From positions 82,914,765-82,978,764 of the forward strand of contig CM067081.1 in assembly GCA_034008185.1 (NCBI GenBank): a stretch of DNA of 64,000 nucleotides, written 5' to 3'. The first letter of the stretch is position 1, and each line of letters starts with the position of its first letter. Both the position numbers and the translations under genes were made by a program. The notes under the pieces were generated by a model. It made no database searches. It was given only the letters and a program-made list of their open reading frames with translations, and was not told where the DNA came from. Below, piece by piece: positions 31,741 to 46,000 of this stretch. Source of the stretch: Gorsachius magnificus. Taxonomy: Eukaryota > Chordata > Aves > Pelecaniformes > Ardeidae.

Positions 31741-34700
31741 GCACTAAAGCCATACCTCCCTCAGCTATGTGGAACTAAAGCCATGCAACTGGGACTTAAA
31801 TGTATCCAACACTTGAAAAATTTGTTAAAAAGTTGATAAAGTGGTTTTCCTGATATTTTGCTCCCTATCATTTGAGCAGTGCAGAAACTGGCTTCTACCT
31901 TGCAAAAAAAAATCTGAAACATTAAGCAATTATTCCCCCCAAAATATGGAAAATTTATCACATCTTGAAGCTTTCTATAAACTGAAAAATCTGGAAAACA
32001 CTATTACAAAATTTAATGAAATAAATTATCATTTAACTGCTTAATTTTAAATCCAGTCTTCACAAAACTTTTAGCAAAAAAATTGATGAATTATTCTAAA
32101 ATAAAATTCCAGTTTGATGCCAGAATGTCAAATAATTTGGTTTTGAAAATTTCAGATGTGTCACATTTACCACATCAAGGCTTTTTTCTAAATATTGACA
32201 GTAAAAGTATTTGTCAAAACTACAGCATTTTCAGTATCTATTTTCACCACCAATTTAAATGTAACAAAACCCCCTGTTTCAATGAAGAAATTAACTCTTC
32301 CAAGTTCAGGGAGTTTCCAGAAGTAGTTTCATATTTTAATTTTGTTTCCTTGCTATAAAAGAGGTGGTAAAAATAGACCAAGTATCATTATTTACATACT
32401 CTTCTATCTTTAATTTTGGTGATGCTTAATGAAAGCTTGAGAAACCAGAAGCTTCCTGACTAATTTCTCTCTGAGGTGTCACTACTGGTAGCTGGTAGAA
32501 AGAAAATTCCCCAGCAGTTATCGGTGCATTTGCAATCTGCAAAGAGATCCCATTTTCATTTTCCTTCAGTGTTGAAGTCTACACCCAAATGAGTGAAAAC
32601 TAACCTGATTGCGCATCTTCAACTATTAGCCAGAACAGACCATTGGTCTGGGGATCTTTGAACAGGATTTGCTCTGTGATGCCATTAGTCTACACATCAG
32701 TAATACGTTTACCTCAAAGTAGGCCGTTCCCTTTTTAGTTGAGATGTTGTCCCTCTGGTAGATTTTCTGGAGCAAGACATTTCCACAGGCTTCTGTCACA
32801 AAATCCACACTCCTGTGACTGGCAGAAAGTTCCTTTTGTGTCTGACTCTTTTCATTTCTTATTTTTAATTACAGTTATCGGGCAGTTCAATAATGCATGC
32901 TACTTAATGTCGTCCTGTGACGCTAAAAAATGTAAAATCTATTTCTCTAAGCATTGCTGATAGCAACTAGGTAATGAAAGAGGTAATGGAAAGATCTATG
33001 CAGGGAAAGCCATTTACTGGACACACCAGTATTGTCACGTTAGCCCTAAAAAACCAAAACTCTGCTGCATATTCTTCAGTACCTTCGACTGGTACAACAG
33101 CATCACAACTTGCAGTTTTCTTATAAACATTTCTGTTAAAAAGCCAAACGGACTTTTGGTTTTGCTTTTTCACAGCCTTTTTATGAACAGCAACTTGGGA
33201 AAACTTAAAATTTTGAAATGTGCAGAAGGAGTTCTCACGTACAAAACCGTGTGTTCATGACTTCTGGTCCTTAATGATGATATATTTCTATTGCCAGGTA
33301 AATGTCCCATTCCTATGTTCTATTTACTGTCTTATCATGCTTTTAAAGACAGTGAGATTTACAAGGACAGTGTTCTTGGTCCAGGCTGGATCATCTTCAC
33401 ATCTAAGAAAAGAAAGTAAAATACCAGGTTAGCAAATATCACTACTTCTGACTTGCCTTCCTTGTGTTTTACTTGCCCCAGAAGCAGAGCTTTGCCCTCT
33501 TTGAAAGGCTGTTTTGACTACCTGTCTGCTTTGTGAATTCCATGTTGCTCCCTCAGCCGCTCAAGAGAAGAAAAGGACGTCATATTAAAGGCCATCAGAA
33601 CCCAGAAATACTCCACAACAACATAGACTGCCAGGTTTTCAGATTTCAACAGAAATACTTTATCATCAGTGGCAAAAGCAAAAGTGTGTAAAATACATCA
33701 AAAACTTATAAAAAATAATTTCCCTCAAATATATTAGTGACTGACCACATAACATTATTTTTACTTATGTTTTAATGTGACAAACTTCCATCAGAACAAA
33801 TTATAAAGTCAGTCAGGGGAAATTCCCCCTAGAAATGGCATAAAAGCTGACTAATTTCCTCACGTAAGGGCCTAGAAATAAACAGCTAGAAATATTACAA
33901 TGGAAAAAAATCAGAAGGTGGAGGTTAAGCCTTCAGGATTTTGAAAATGACCAAATCAGAAATGCCTTCACAGTTCCCACCTTGCTCGTTGCACCAGGCA
34001 ACATAGCTGCTAGGACATGCAGTGCCATTTCTCTTCAACACCTCCCAGGTTCAACCATCCCATTTCACCAAACACCATCCCACCTCCCAGGCAGAGGTTC
34101 CTTTCCCACCCCCAGCCTCTCCCAAATCACATAGCTGGCCCCTTTTGGTGGGCAGGTGGCACTATGCGGCTCTGGCCTTCTTTCATGAGAAGGAGAAAAG
34201 GCACACATTGGAAGCACATCAGCATCGCAATCCAGGCAAGAAAGCAAGGAGACAGTGGAAAGCTGTCAGTATTTCTCAATTTGGGCAAAACAACAGAGCA
34301 AAATGCTTTTTGCAGATGACTGACCATGCCTTACGGACAGCTTGTCGTGCCCTGTTGAGGCCACGAGAGGAGGACCCTTTACTCTGTGTAGCACATGCAG
34401 CTATTTGGGCTAAGCACACTCACAAGCTTTGCATGTGCCTGCCAGACCATGGAGGTACCATGACCAGACCACCTGTTGGAAGACCTCTTCTGGATGACGG
34501 AAGAGTTTAAGATGAGGTGGTCATTCAGAGGGGAAAAAGAAAGGGGAGGATTTTCAGGGAAATGTGCCTGAATTTTGGATTTGGAGAGTATTAGAGCCAT
34601 TTCAGATTGGGGAAGGCAAACTGCTGCCCCTCCTGCGTGCGTAGTCTGCACCTGGATTACGGAGCAGGGGAACTGGCCTGGCCTGACTGGCTCCCGTGTT

Positions 34701-37700
34701 TTGACAGGGGGTGACTAGGAAGGACTGCAAGAATTGACTGAAGAAGTTTATGGAAGTGTCTCAGCCCAGTACCGCAACATGTAAAAATGATGGAGCTCCT
34801 GCCTATGTCACTGGGTTACTAATGCTAGCTGGAAATTTCCTGTTTGATGCGTTACAAATCCTGAGCTAACCAGCAGCGGTTGTTGTCAACAAGAAGCTTG
34901 AGAGCAGAGATAATAGATGTTTATGATGGGGTTATAAAAGTGCTTTTCAGCTTGTTGCCATAAGGAACCTGACCAAAAGCTATTCCAGTCAGAGCACAGG
35001 GTTATCCAGCCTGCTTTGGGACCCCTTAAGGAGAACGTGCACCTGGACTTAACTCTCTGGAGCCACTGGTGTTTCTGCCAGAGCATGGATGATGCCCTAA
35101 AAATTCAAGTGTGCTCCTCTCCCTGCTGATGAGATGTGCTCCTGGAAAGGGTAAGAGCAGATCTCTGGTAGATTTTAACACTGGCAAATGCCATCTACAG
35201 GGAAGGCCCCAGAATTCAAAGGCAGAGGCTGTGCTTCAATCCTGAAGGGTATTCCCATGACTGTGAGTTACACATCCCTCCCCTCCAGTTATCCGGCAAG
35301 AGGGGTTACACTGCCATCCCGCTGCCACCTGTACATCAGGCCCAGGAGCTGGGTCAGCAGAACAGGGATGTGCTGGAAGTCTGGGACCACCTGAAGGGAA
35401 AATTTAGGATTAAGCAGAGAATGGGGACTTACAAAGCACTGTCCAGGTTCCCCATGGTGAAAGGGGAGAGAGGGAGGATCTGCCAACACAGGGAATTTCA
35501 GGTGGCTGCAGGGGGTGGCTTCTCTGCCACCAAACTGAAAATCTGCTCACAGCCAGCAGCAGGTAACAAGAAATGCCTCCAGCGTGGATCCAGAAGCTGC
35601 CCAAAGCCTGCAGCTTTGCACCACAGTCACTTATGCTGAGCAGGACACGCGTGAGCATGGGCTTGTACGGCCAGCCAGGTGCGTGGGCACGCTGCATGTG
35701 GAGATGATGGCGGGCACATCCCACAGAGGGAGCCTCTGTGGCCTCAGGGCAGCTCTGCAGCCAGGAAAGGGGCAGAAAACGCTGTGGCCAAACACAAACC
35801 AGTCTCTGCTGGCACTGTAGATTTCTTTAGGGGCTGTAATATGGATGAAGTCAGCAATAGGCCTCAGGGTGTTTCATGTGGCAAGCTGAGAATCCCTGCC
35901 AAAAGGGAGAGTGGTGACAGATTCTCAACTAAAAGATTTTGCATCATGTACCTGCTTTAACCCCTTTCTTGGGAATGAACAGATTTACCTGAAACTTTTT
36001 AAATTCACAGCCACAAAGCTACTGTATGCCTAGAAGTCGCCAGCCAGAGACCTGCCACTTGCTGCAGTTCTGGGGAACTGGAAAGAAAACCACACAGAGG
36101 GGAGCTCCTGGCAGCCTTAATGTGCAATGCTGCTGTTTCCAGCTGGAGTGCACATTTCTTGTGCCAGGACAACACGGTCCCTTTGAGCACAAGCAATGCC
36201 TCTCTCCCATGTTAACCACTGCCAGGTTTAACGACTGGTGTCTGCGTAACTACTGCTGCTATAAATGAGAAAGGCAGAGAAGGACAAGAAAAGCTTCCCT
36301 TAGGAGCGTGGGCACACAGAGCATGCTGGTGGTGAGAGGACATGGAGGCAGGAAGCCGATGATGGTCACGGTTGCCATCTAATGGCCAGAAACCAGAAAA
36401 TGGAGACGAGGGAGAGATGATCGGGCTGCAAGGCAGCGATGAGGGAGGGTGAAGAGGCAAGGGACTCACATGAGGCATGCAGGCCTGGGGCTGAGCCTTA
36501 TTGACTGCTCCTATTTCTATCTGGGAATTCAGTTTGTGGGATTAGCATTGGGACATGGCAAAGGGCATTTAGATTTGATGTGGAACTTTCTATTGAGCCC
36601 TGCAAAGCACGTGAAGACCCAACCTGCGCTTATTGTATAGCTGCACATTCTTTACTGCAGGAAACGTGGCAGAGGCTCTGTATACTTTTGGCTATTCTTT
36701 ATAAAGTAAGAAGTGGAGAAGGAAAGACAGACGACTTGTTCCCATTTACAAGGATGCTGCAGGCAATGAACTTCCTCGGTTAGAAAGTATTAACTGCTCA
36801 CCACAGAGAATCTGTGTTTCTTTCCCAAGACCCTTCCTGAGTGTTACAAGATGAGGGAAGAGGGTTTTTTTCACCTGCAGAGTGCAGTGTTTCCCTAAAA
36901 ATATAGTAGCATAAATGAGCATCAACAACATCGTAAAAGGCACTCTCCCATCCTGTGCAGAAGCTGGCTTTTTCCTAAAGACAGCCTGTAAAAAGCAATT
37001 ATATTCTCTGAAAGAAGGTGCCCTTAATAATGATCGTGCTAACCAGGGAAATTATGCTGTAGGGTTCACATATGCATTGCTGTAACAATCTAATTACAGT
37101 GACACTTTCTGGCAGCATATCTGTGTTTAACAAAGTGTGTAAGTGTTACATTTAGCATGTGAATAGGCAGTGAGACTAATCGTGTGCTTCAAGTCAAGCT
37201 AATTATTAAGTTCCTTTGTAGATCACCGTCATGCTTAATATCCAAATTACTGCCAGGATTATTTCCTTTATTTAAAAAAAAAATATCTATTATTTGTTTT
37301 AAAAAAAAAAAATCTAAAGGTTTTGAAACACGTATCTACTTCCCTGGAGGAGTTTCTTTTCACTGGTTTACCTGGAGCACCAGCAGGTTGCCACTGTAGG
37401 TTTCTCAGAAGTGTTATGTTGAGATTAATCCTTGTCTTCTTTTTTTTTTTTTAAGCTGGAGGGGAGGAAAAACACTAAAAAATTTATTTTGAAAAGAAAT
37501 ATTACACACAAATTATGGCTTCTGTTCAACAAACATAGGTTATAGTTCAAATATGCCACCCAAAAACCTTGGGAGCAATTCTTCAGGCAAATCAAATGAG
37601 TAAATACAGTCAAGCAAATGGGAGAAAAACACATTTGGCCTCCACTATGGCAATGAATTCCACATCCACTTAGCCTGTCATGATGTAATTTAGTAAGAAT

Positions 37701-40700
37701 TGTGCTTGGACCAGGTCCGTACCTTTGCACCTTGCAAATGTGCGTATAACACCCTGCTGAAGAAATTAAGACACAAAGAACACCAGCCACACTTACCAAA
37801 GAATCAACTATTTTATTTCTGGTAGCCCTTCATCCACAGCAGAGTGGGACTGCAGTTCTCCCAGGTGTATCAAATGGGGAATGCACCTCCCTTAATTTTA
37901 ATGAGTAAATTGGGCTCTGGTTATAGTCAACAGTGAGAAACAGATACTTCCATAGAGGATTTATCTGACCAGCTGCAGGCACTGACTTTAGTCTTAGGGT
38001 CTTTGGCCCCTGGAGGTGCATATTTCCCTTTATGGCTGCATAGAGGGAGCCTGGAATGACTAACTTTAGACTGTGGACTAACTGTTTAAATAATTGGCTT
38101 AAAGAAAATAAATCCCAACCTTATCTTTAGGAGCTTTTATTTCAGGAACGATTTGGCTTAGTATGCATGACATTCCTAAATGGGGGGGAGGGAAAAAAAA
38201 AAAAGAAGGAAAGAAAAAAAAAAAAAAGCTTTTCTGCACTCTGTATTTCCCTTTCAGTTTCCTTCTCAACAGGGTGAGGGGAGCCGTAAATGGCAGCTCA
38301 GGCAGCCTGGCTGGAAGCTCAGCGTGACAAGGTCACGCAGAGGTGGTGAATGAATGCGCAATGATTTGCTGGGGCCTGCTGCGATTCTGAAGGGGTCAGG
38401 CGAGCAGAGAAAATGAAGGGAAACAAGACTTTCTGCTTAGAAACGGAAAGAAATAAAAGTATTTGTGTTTGGTATTTTATATCTTGGTATTTTTGTCACT
38501 ATTTTTAAGCATCATTGTACTTTCAAATCCAGTCTGGTGTTATTGTTAGAAAACTAAGCAGCAAGTGAGAACAGTTGTGCTGGCAACTATATAAACAGAG
38601 TGACAGACATGCCAGAAATTTTTCTGTGGGCAGAGGAAGAATCTGGCAGGTATGCAAAGAAAAAAAAAAAAGAGACAGTCAGGAATGTGTGAGAAGGCTT
38701 GGAGAAGAAGGGGGATCAGGCAAAGAGTGGCATCCACAAGAAAAGATAAACTGTGTTTTATTTTATTTTGCACTAAAACATGCATGGATATGCACATGGA
38801 CACACACACACACACACTCATAAAACTGCAAGGCATGGTGATAGTTTGTTGTATTGAAAGTTTTGTCTTTTGATTGCCTGAAGAAGGTATATTGTGACTT
38901 CTAAAGTAAACTCAGGATTAACTTTTTTCCTCATGGAACTAAAAGAGGTAAAGAAGTTCCTTGCAGTAGAAGCGGATATCCGTCGATCCTGCAATAACTG
39001 TACAGAATGGGAACAAACACAACAATATGCTTTTTAAAGAAAATAAAGTTCTAAATTTCACAGTGCCCTACAAAGCATCACCTACTATTCAAACAGGTGT
39101 GGGTGGACTGGGGTAAGATGATGTGCTCCATATCCTGCCCTGGGAATCTTCACAAGATGAAATTTTCCCTGTAACATTAAACACTGGTTTCCACCATATC
39201 TGTTTTTTTCCTGCAGCAGGAACTGCCTGGACGACACCATGGGGCAGGGCCGCTAATTTTAATTGCAGCTTCACTCAGGATGTGGAGCCTTTCAAGGGTC
39301 TCACCAGCAGCAGGCCGTCAGCCTGAGAGCGCAATTCCCCTAGAGAAAATACAGGAATATGTTGAAGCATTTGCCTCCATCTTCTACCAGCACAGAGGGT
39401 TTAAGTATTTTGTAACGGAACAACTAATTTCCTCTTTCTTTCAAACACCTCATTCCCCACGCTGCCAAATACAGGGGGGAAAGGGCATTGTCCTGCGAGA
39501 GGCGGTGAGTAAGCATCAAAATATGGATTGGGGAAGAAAACACGTAAGCAGATATCTGTTGCTTCACCTGCCTCAATTATTGGCATCTGTTAATAAGATC
39601 CTTATTCAGACAGTGTATATTTCTGATCGTTCCCTTATCCATGTGATCTTTGTAATACGAAGTAAACAGGTTTACGTGCAACTTGGGCCAATGTTTCTCA
39701 GCAGCAGCTGCTCCTGTGGTTATTCAGCCCCCTGTCTTTGCTGCGTGGCGGCAGCAACCTCTGTCCTGCCTCTGCCGGGGGCGTCAGCGCCTCGCCTGAG
39801 GAGCAGAGCCATGACAGACGCCACAGAGAGCCTTCCCTTGCAAAAAGAGGGCTTAAATTTGGCCCCACCTTTGGACCTCAGCGGTACCATCTCCCTCCTG
39901 CTCTCAGTGATCCTTGCCACACGCTGCAATTTGAATCTCCGTCCAAACGTCAGGGAGGAGCCATTCCCTTCATCCAACTCAGAGAGCTGTACCTAAAAAC
40001 ACCAGCATTGCACCAACCCTAAGACTCGTCCTTTGCCCTTGCCGAAAGCCCCGCTGCTGCCTTCAGGTGTGAGTATGATGGGACACAAGCCCCTCGCTGT
40101 CGTGAGTGGAGTGAGGAGTGGGCGTGGGGTTGGGTGGTGGACCAGGCTCCGCTGTGCTGCCAAACATTTATTCCGCGCCTTAGCAACTGAGCTATGGAAA
40201 ATGAATGCAAGATCCCGCTCCACCTCTGAGCGCTGTGGATTTAGGCTAGGTTGAGCTCACAGATGAAATACGGCAGAAAAGTTTTTTTAAAAAAAACATA
40301 AAAAACACAACAGAGCTTTCTTTAAAGGGCTGCATGGAAAGGTCTGCTGTTCCTCCCTCATTTTTCATACTAATAGGAGAATTATCAATTAAGCTCTTCA
40401 GCAGCAGAATTATCAATACTTGAGGAGCCACTACCCCTCCTCAATGTCTACAAAGGACCAGCTATAAGGCATACAGAAGGCTTGGCATTCCAGGATTGTT
40501 TCCATTAAGATACAATTAGTGGCTCTTAATTTCAGAAGAAAGACTTCCATTAACACCATCCTCGCCTCTGTGGGAAGAGGATGTTCAGGGCAGGGGATCT
40601 GCATTAGCTCCATTGATTTAGTTGTGCAAATCATACTCCTTTCCACTCAATAACGCTGCACAGACTTTGATCCAGGCCTGCACCCTAAGCTTCACACTTC

Positions 40701-40794
40701 CTCCTGAGCAGCTGACAACTAAAACTATCAGATGATAATGTGATCCTGCCTCCCGACTGTATCTAGAGCCCTTAGTGAGCTCAGTGATTCAGTT
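31741..40794. other. Non-genic stretch
   Basis: No gene recognised. The part from 31.8 to 33.2 kb is strongly AT-rich. The longest open frame, 238 codons at 39280-39996 on the plus strand, has no domain, no codon-level resemblance to a family and overlapping open frames on the minus strand. It is not called a gene. A CA repeat lies at 38801-38817. Confidence 0.55.
38801..38817. repeat. CA microsatellite
   Basis: About eight CA units in a row, followed by CTCA. Confidence 0.95.
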
Positions 40795-41012
40795 GAATAT
40801 GAAGAAGAAATTCTTCACTTTGAGGGTGACTGAGCACTGAAACAGGCTGCCCAGGGCAGTTGTGGAGTCTTCTTCTCTGAAGATATTCAAAACCCACCTG
40901 AACGATGTCCTGTGCAACCTGATCTAGGTGAACCTGCTTTAGCAGGAGGGTTGGACTGGATGATCTCCCGAGGTCCCTTCCAATCCTTCCCATTCTGTGA
41001 TTCTGTGTGATT
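40795..41012 (+). mobile_element. CR1 LINE 3' end
   Basis: Contains AGAAGAAATTCTTCACTTTG, GGCTGCCCAGGGCAGTTGTG, AGATATTCAAAACCCACCTG, GGTTGGACTGGATGATCTCC and CCTTCCAATCCTTCCCATTC, ending in diverged ATTCTGTG units. This is the standard CR1 3' region, 5'-truncated and noncoding. Confidence 0.93.
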
Positions 41013-42934
41013 TACCTGAAAAATGCAGGAACAGGCAAGTCTTAAGATCCCTGTATAACCTATTTCATGTGGGAGCCTCATCACTCAGTCAACAGAACCC
41101 AGGTCAAGTTATCAGAACCGCCTAGTGTCTACTTTCAAGTATCTCTGAGAATCTGGGTAAGTAAATCGCTACTAAAGATGGGATTCACCTCACCAAATAT
41201 TAGATATTTAAAAGTGAAGTGGCTACTGTAAGGTAGTCCCTTTATACTCCCCCCCAGTCGATGGGATGGCAGGGAGAGGAAACTCCGGGAAGTGATTCAT
41301 TTCCCTTATCCTCACCATCTATCCTTGGATGGGATGAATCACCCGAGAGATGCCATTGTACTGATTGTGGAAAGAGCCCAGCAGGCAGCTGCAGATTGAC
41401 TTTAGGTAGGATGACATCCTCTGCAATGCTCTCAAAAGCACTTAGGGCAGTCAGGGAGCGTCCATTATTTCTGCAAGCGAGACTAAGCTTTCCAAGCCAC
41501 TCCTGGTTTTTTGAAGAAGACTGTGTCCTCCAAGCTGCTAAAAAAAATCCCTCTCTCAAAACACCTCTCACCTTGGTAGAGAACGGATTGCTGATTCTTC
41601 CTCTTAGTGGACGCATTTCATATGGGCTTACCATCCTGGCCGTATTTCCTCAGTTGGCTTATGAGAACATGATATGGGAACAGCCCCAGGGGCCCTAGTG
41701 GAGTCAGGATATTTTACATCTATTGCTTTCCCCTTATCCATTTAAAGAAATTGGATTGGGTTGAATCCCTGTTGCCAGTTCTTTATCATGACATTATCTT
41801 CCGGGTGTTTAATTTTTTTCCAGTCTCTAATCCAGTGGTTTTCTGTATTCCACCATTTTAAAATGGGTACGGCCTTTGACCTTTACTGCTTTTCAGAGAC
41901 CTCTCTTGTTTTTTTCCATATTCTTTGAAGAACCCCCTATGTCTAAGTTATTACTTTGTTTTGCTCCATAAAAATTTTAAGTCAAATTTCATCAGAATGA
42001 TTCTGCTTGAATACATTTATCTCAGCCACACTGTCTAACTCAGTCTTCCCTTAGCTTGAACTCCACTTCTGTCTTCATCTGTCTAAATTAACACAATGAA
42101 GTCCTTGGCACAGTTTACCTTTTGGAAAGACTAGAACTAAAAGAGACCTCAGCCTTCTCTGCCCTATCTGCTATTCACTCTCCACTTAGCAATGAGCTGT
42201 GACTTCCCAGGGACATACCTCTCATAGCAAATGCTGGGGGAACGTGAGGGTGAAGTTATGAGATAAAATACAAAAACTCCTGAATACTTGTGTAACTTTC
42301 TTCCTAATTAGCTGATTTTTACTATGCTTTATAGTTTAAACAGCAATGTTAAGGGCCGATAGAAAAAGAGTATCTTTCAGATATCAAAGCAAACGGGACA
42401 GATGAGTGCAAAATACCAAAAGTATATCCTCAAAATCCAGACCATGTAAATCTCAAATAGTGAGCTATCTCAACTATTTTCATGGATTGCTTTATCCCAT
42501 AGGCACCCAAAGGCATAAGCTGTTTTCTCATTTAGCTTAAAATTTCTTAGGAGGGGTGTAAGTTTTAGCCACTCATACTTGCTCAGAAGTTTTTGTTTCG
42601 TGAATGTGGGTACTCATTGCTTTGTCACGACTCATATTAAGGCGGACGGGCCTCACCAATTAAATGAGGGAGTGGTAGAGAATAAGACCAACAACCTTGT
42701 GAGAAAAGTCCTATGAGGTACAGCAATCATCTGGGAAATGGGACATCCTGTGGTTTCAAGCCAGCCCCTTCTTACCCCTTGTCCTAACCCTTGCACTCAC
42801 ACTTCTGCAATGTTTCCATCCCACCATGGCCTGGGTGAGGGGTGCACATCAGGTTTAAGATGCTCTCCTGGGATGTTAGAGTAAGTTTTAACTTCACAAG
42901 GGCTGAGTAGCTCCATCTACCTGGAGGTTGCCAC
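41013..42934. other. Non-genic stretch
   Basis: No gene recognised. At 41242-41698 both strands are open for 130-145 codons, but neither translation shows a known motif. Confidence 0.55.
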
Positions 42935-43014
42935 ATCCTTGGAAACCACGGTCGGCCTTGCTGATCTTAAAGGTCTTTTCCAACATAAACAGTTCCATGA
43001 TTCTATGATTCTAA
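42935..43014 (+). mobile_element. CR1 LINE 3'-end scrap
   Basis: CTTAAAGGTCTTTTCCAACA followed by a TTCTATGATTCTA tail marks the last ~80 bases of a CR1 copy. The sequence upstream is too diverged to extend it. Confidence 0.85.
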
Positions 43015-46000
43015 AGAGCAGGCGCTAGCACATGCTGCGCCTCTGCTCTGCAGAGGGCCAGGGGACACTGCAAGTGGGGGGCAGGGGAGCTCAGCATCCC
43101 CCTGAGCACCATTGGAGGGGGTGAGGGAATGGACCACCTGTGGGAAATGCCTCTGGTCCTTCCTTCCCTCCTGGTCAAACCCAGGAGACACGATTACTAG
43201 CAGACTGCATCTTCCCTTGCAGGCTTCCCGAGCTGCCCATCGCAGGCTTCCAGAAGTGTGGCAGTGACATTAAGGCAGACTTGTTTTTTTTTTTCCCCTG
43301 CTCTCCAGCCTGCATACTTAAATGTTCAGTGAAGCATCACCTACATTGGGCATCTGAATTACAGCAGCCTGGATTTCATCCATCTAATGCTGCCGATGTA
43401 TTTGTAAAATCTCAGAGGAATATTGATATTAAGCAACCACAAGAGTGCTTTAATACATAATTTGAAAAGTGGCAGATTTGTATAAACTATTTAAGATGCT
43501 GAGAGAAAAATTATCCCAAATTCCCATTTATACCAAGTCATTTTACAGTGTCTCTTGAATTCTTGCCCAAAAAAAGGAGGCTTGGGCCAAAAATTTGTGT
43601 CAGAAAATAATTAATCCATTCTCTGAGGGAGGCTGATCACTCTCACTTTACACTTCATTCTTTCCCCACTACCAGCACCTCCTTTATCTTTCATTTCTTT
43701 CCTTTTCCCATTAATTGAAAACATACTGTAGCTTTCTCTCCCCAAGACAGTTTTGACTAGAAGTATCAAAAGGAGTCTCTGATCCCCCATCTCAGCTGAT
43801 ACCAAACCCCATCAGCCCTCCTTTTAGTCTGGTGGTAAGGGGGGATGGGCACAAAATTGACCTATTTTGGCACCAAACTACAGGACTAAGGTGAATGCTA
43901 ATGGAATACCAATTCAGATATTATCCATAGCATATCTTTACTTGTGCAAAAGAAATAATAGATGCGTTTAAGGTTTTAAATTCAAGGTGAGTTACTATGG
44001 AAGCTGGCTGCAGATGGACAATTTCCCAGATTGATAAGCATGAATAACCTCTTATGCTTGCTGACATTTCATGTAATCTTTCCCTGATTTCAAATGGGGC
44101 TTTGGATTTGAGAAAGAAGACTCACAGATTCAATGGCTGAAATAAAAAGAGTAGTCCCGTATGTGACTTCTTTGTCTGTGGCTACCTCCAGATATAAAAA
44201 TAAAAGGCCAATCAAATTGCTGAGCTCCAAAAAATTGCCCAAAGCATTTTGTAATGGCATAGGAGAGCTCATGCTGAGCAACCCGTTCATAAGTGCATTA
44301 ATATAACTCATACACAATGCCCCTTGGCCTTATCTCAGCAGAATAGTATCCCTGGCAAATACCCACTTGCCCAGTCTATATTTCGTGATGTTATTTCTTT
44401 TCTCCTTAATGGTGTTTTGTTTGTTAGTCATTACCATTAAAAGCATGATGCTAGGGCAGGTAAACAGCAAACACGGATGCACATAAGAGCTGACTGGTTT
44501 GAACTGCTCCTCCACTTCAGGAGAGGAGATGTGAGAGGAGACATGGGGCGGGTTGATAGTCTGCAGCCAGAAAGAACACTTGCTGCCATTTCCCATCCCA
44601 TTCAGGAGCTCTGCTCTGTTGCACTCAGAAAAGGGAAACAATCCATGGGAGTGTATGAGCCAAACAACAGCAAGCAATAAATGTGAAAACCTCAGCATGC
44701 CATTAAATGAATGACTACTTTACTCTCATCTGGGACAACTGCCTAAGCATTCAAGAGCACTAATATCACCCTGACTAGACAGGTAAGTCCTGGGCAACAC
44801 TGGAGCTGTGACTGAACGGTGGTCACCGTGCTTCCCTCCATTCTCCGCCTAGCAAATATGGGCACCACATGGAAAGAGAGGCAGTCTCAAAAGCCACGAC
44901 AAACGCTGTCTGAAGGGGACCTGATTGGGCTGCACGTGGTTACTCTCAAAAGAGGATATGAAAAAGCATCCTGCTGAAGATTTAATGAAGGAAATTAATG
45001 ACACATAGAGGAAAAAGACTAACTGGGAATATCTGTTTATCACTTGCCCTCGTGCAACTGAAGCGGATCTCCAGTGAGAGTGGAATGCCATGCATCTGCA
45101 GTTGGTATAAAGTTTTCTTACACAACTAAAAATTAACTTTGGGGGTTCTTGTCACAAGATATCGAGGAGAAGAGCTTGGTAAGACTCACAAAAAAAGGTT
45201 ATGAAGCAAATGTACAGTTATGTTCTTCTATTCTCCTGAAGGAATATAAAGCCTTATGCTTCACTCCAAACAACGGTGGGGTTTCCACATCAATAATGGA
45301 TGTGGAAGCATCCATAGAGCGGTCTTTGTATGGATCCTTGCAATTCTCCCATGGTGATCACTTACTGTACTCAGACCTGAATATTTACCTCCAACTTATT
45401 TTCCCGCTGTTTCTAATCTATGGCACTATTTTTGCCTCACTGAGTTCAGAGTCCCCGTAAGAGTTCTCTCCCATAGGCTTTTTTAAAACATAAGGTAGTT
45501 ATGGATTCTCTTTTATCCTCTGCTCTACTAGCTCTCTTACTCTACTGTTAGGAAGCAACATCTTAATATTTTCCAGAAGCAATAGTAACACATCATAGAA
45601 TATTTTCTGAGCATATGTTAAAACTGCAATTATAATTCAGCTAATGAACCCATAGGAACCTTCAATTAAATAAAATGTATGCAATGCCGTCTACCCACCA
45701 AAGTCCTAGCCCAGCAGTTGACTGTAATGAAATTACATGGATTCCTAGCAGATCTGCTTCTTCAAAGCTTTTGAGGTGACTTACTGATTTACAATATTGC
45801 AAACTAAATTGATAACAAGTAAGTGCCCCTCTCCCCGACTGCAGGTTCCCCATCACTGAGTCCCTGATTCTCACCAAGAACAGGAAAATGAAAAGCCTCA
45901 GCATCTCCTCTTGACTGATTCCCTTCACCCTCCTTGCTCTTCTCTCTCCCATTAGGAAGAAAAAAAATCCACAAATGGTAGGGTTCCATCTTTGGCTTTG

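Noticed and set aside
31841..32358. Two AT-rich frames with M-E-N-L-S-H-L resembling an LRR start
   Set aside because: The similarity to M-E-N-L-P-H-L of unit B ends after seven residues and no ordered LRR series follows.
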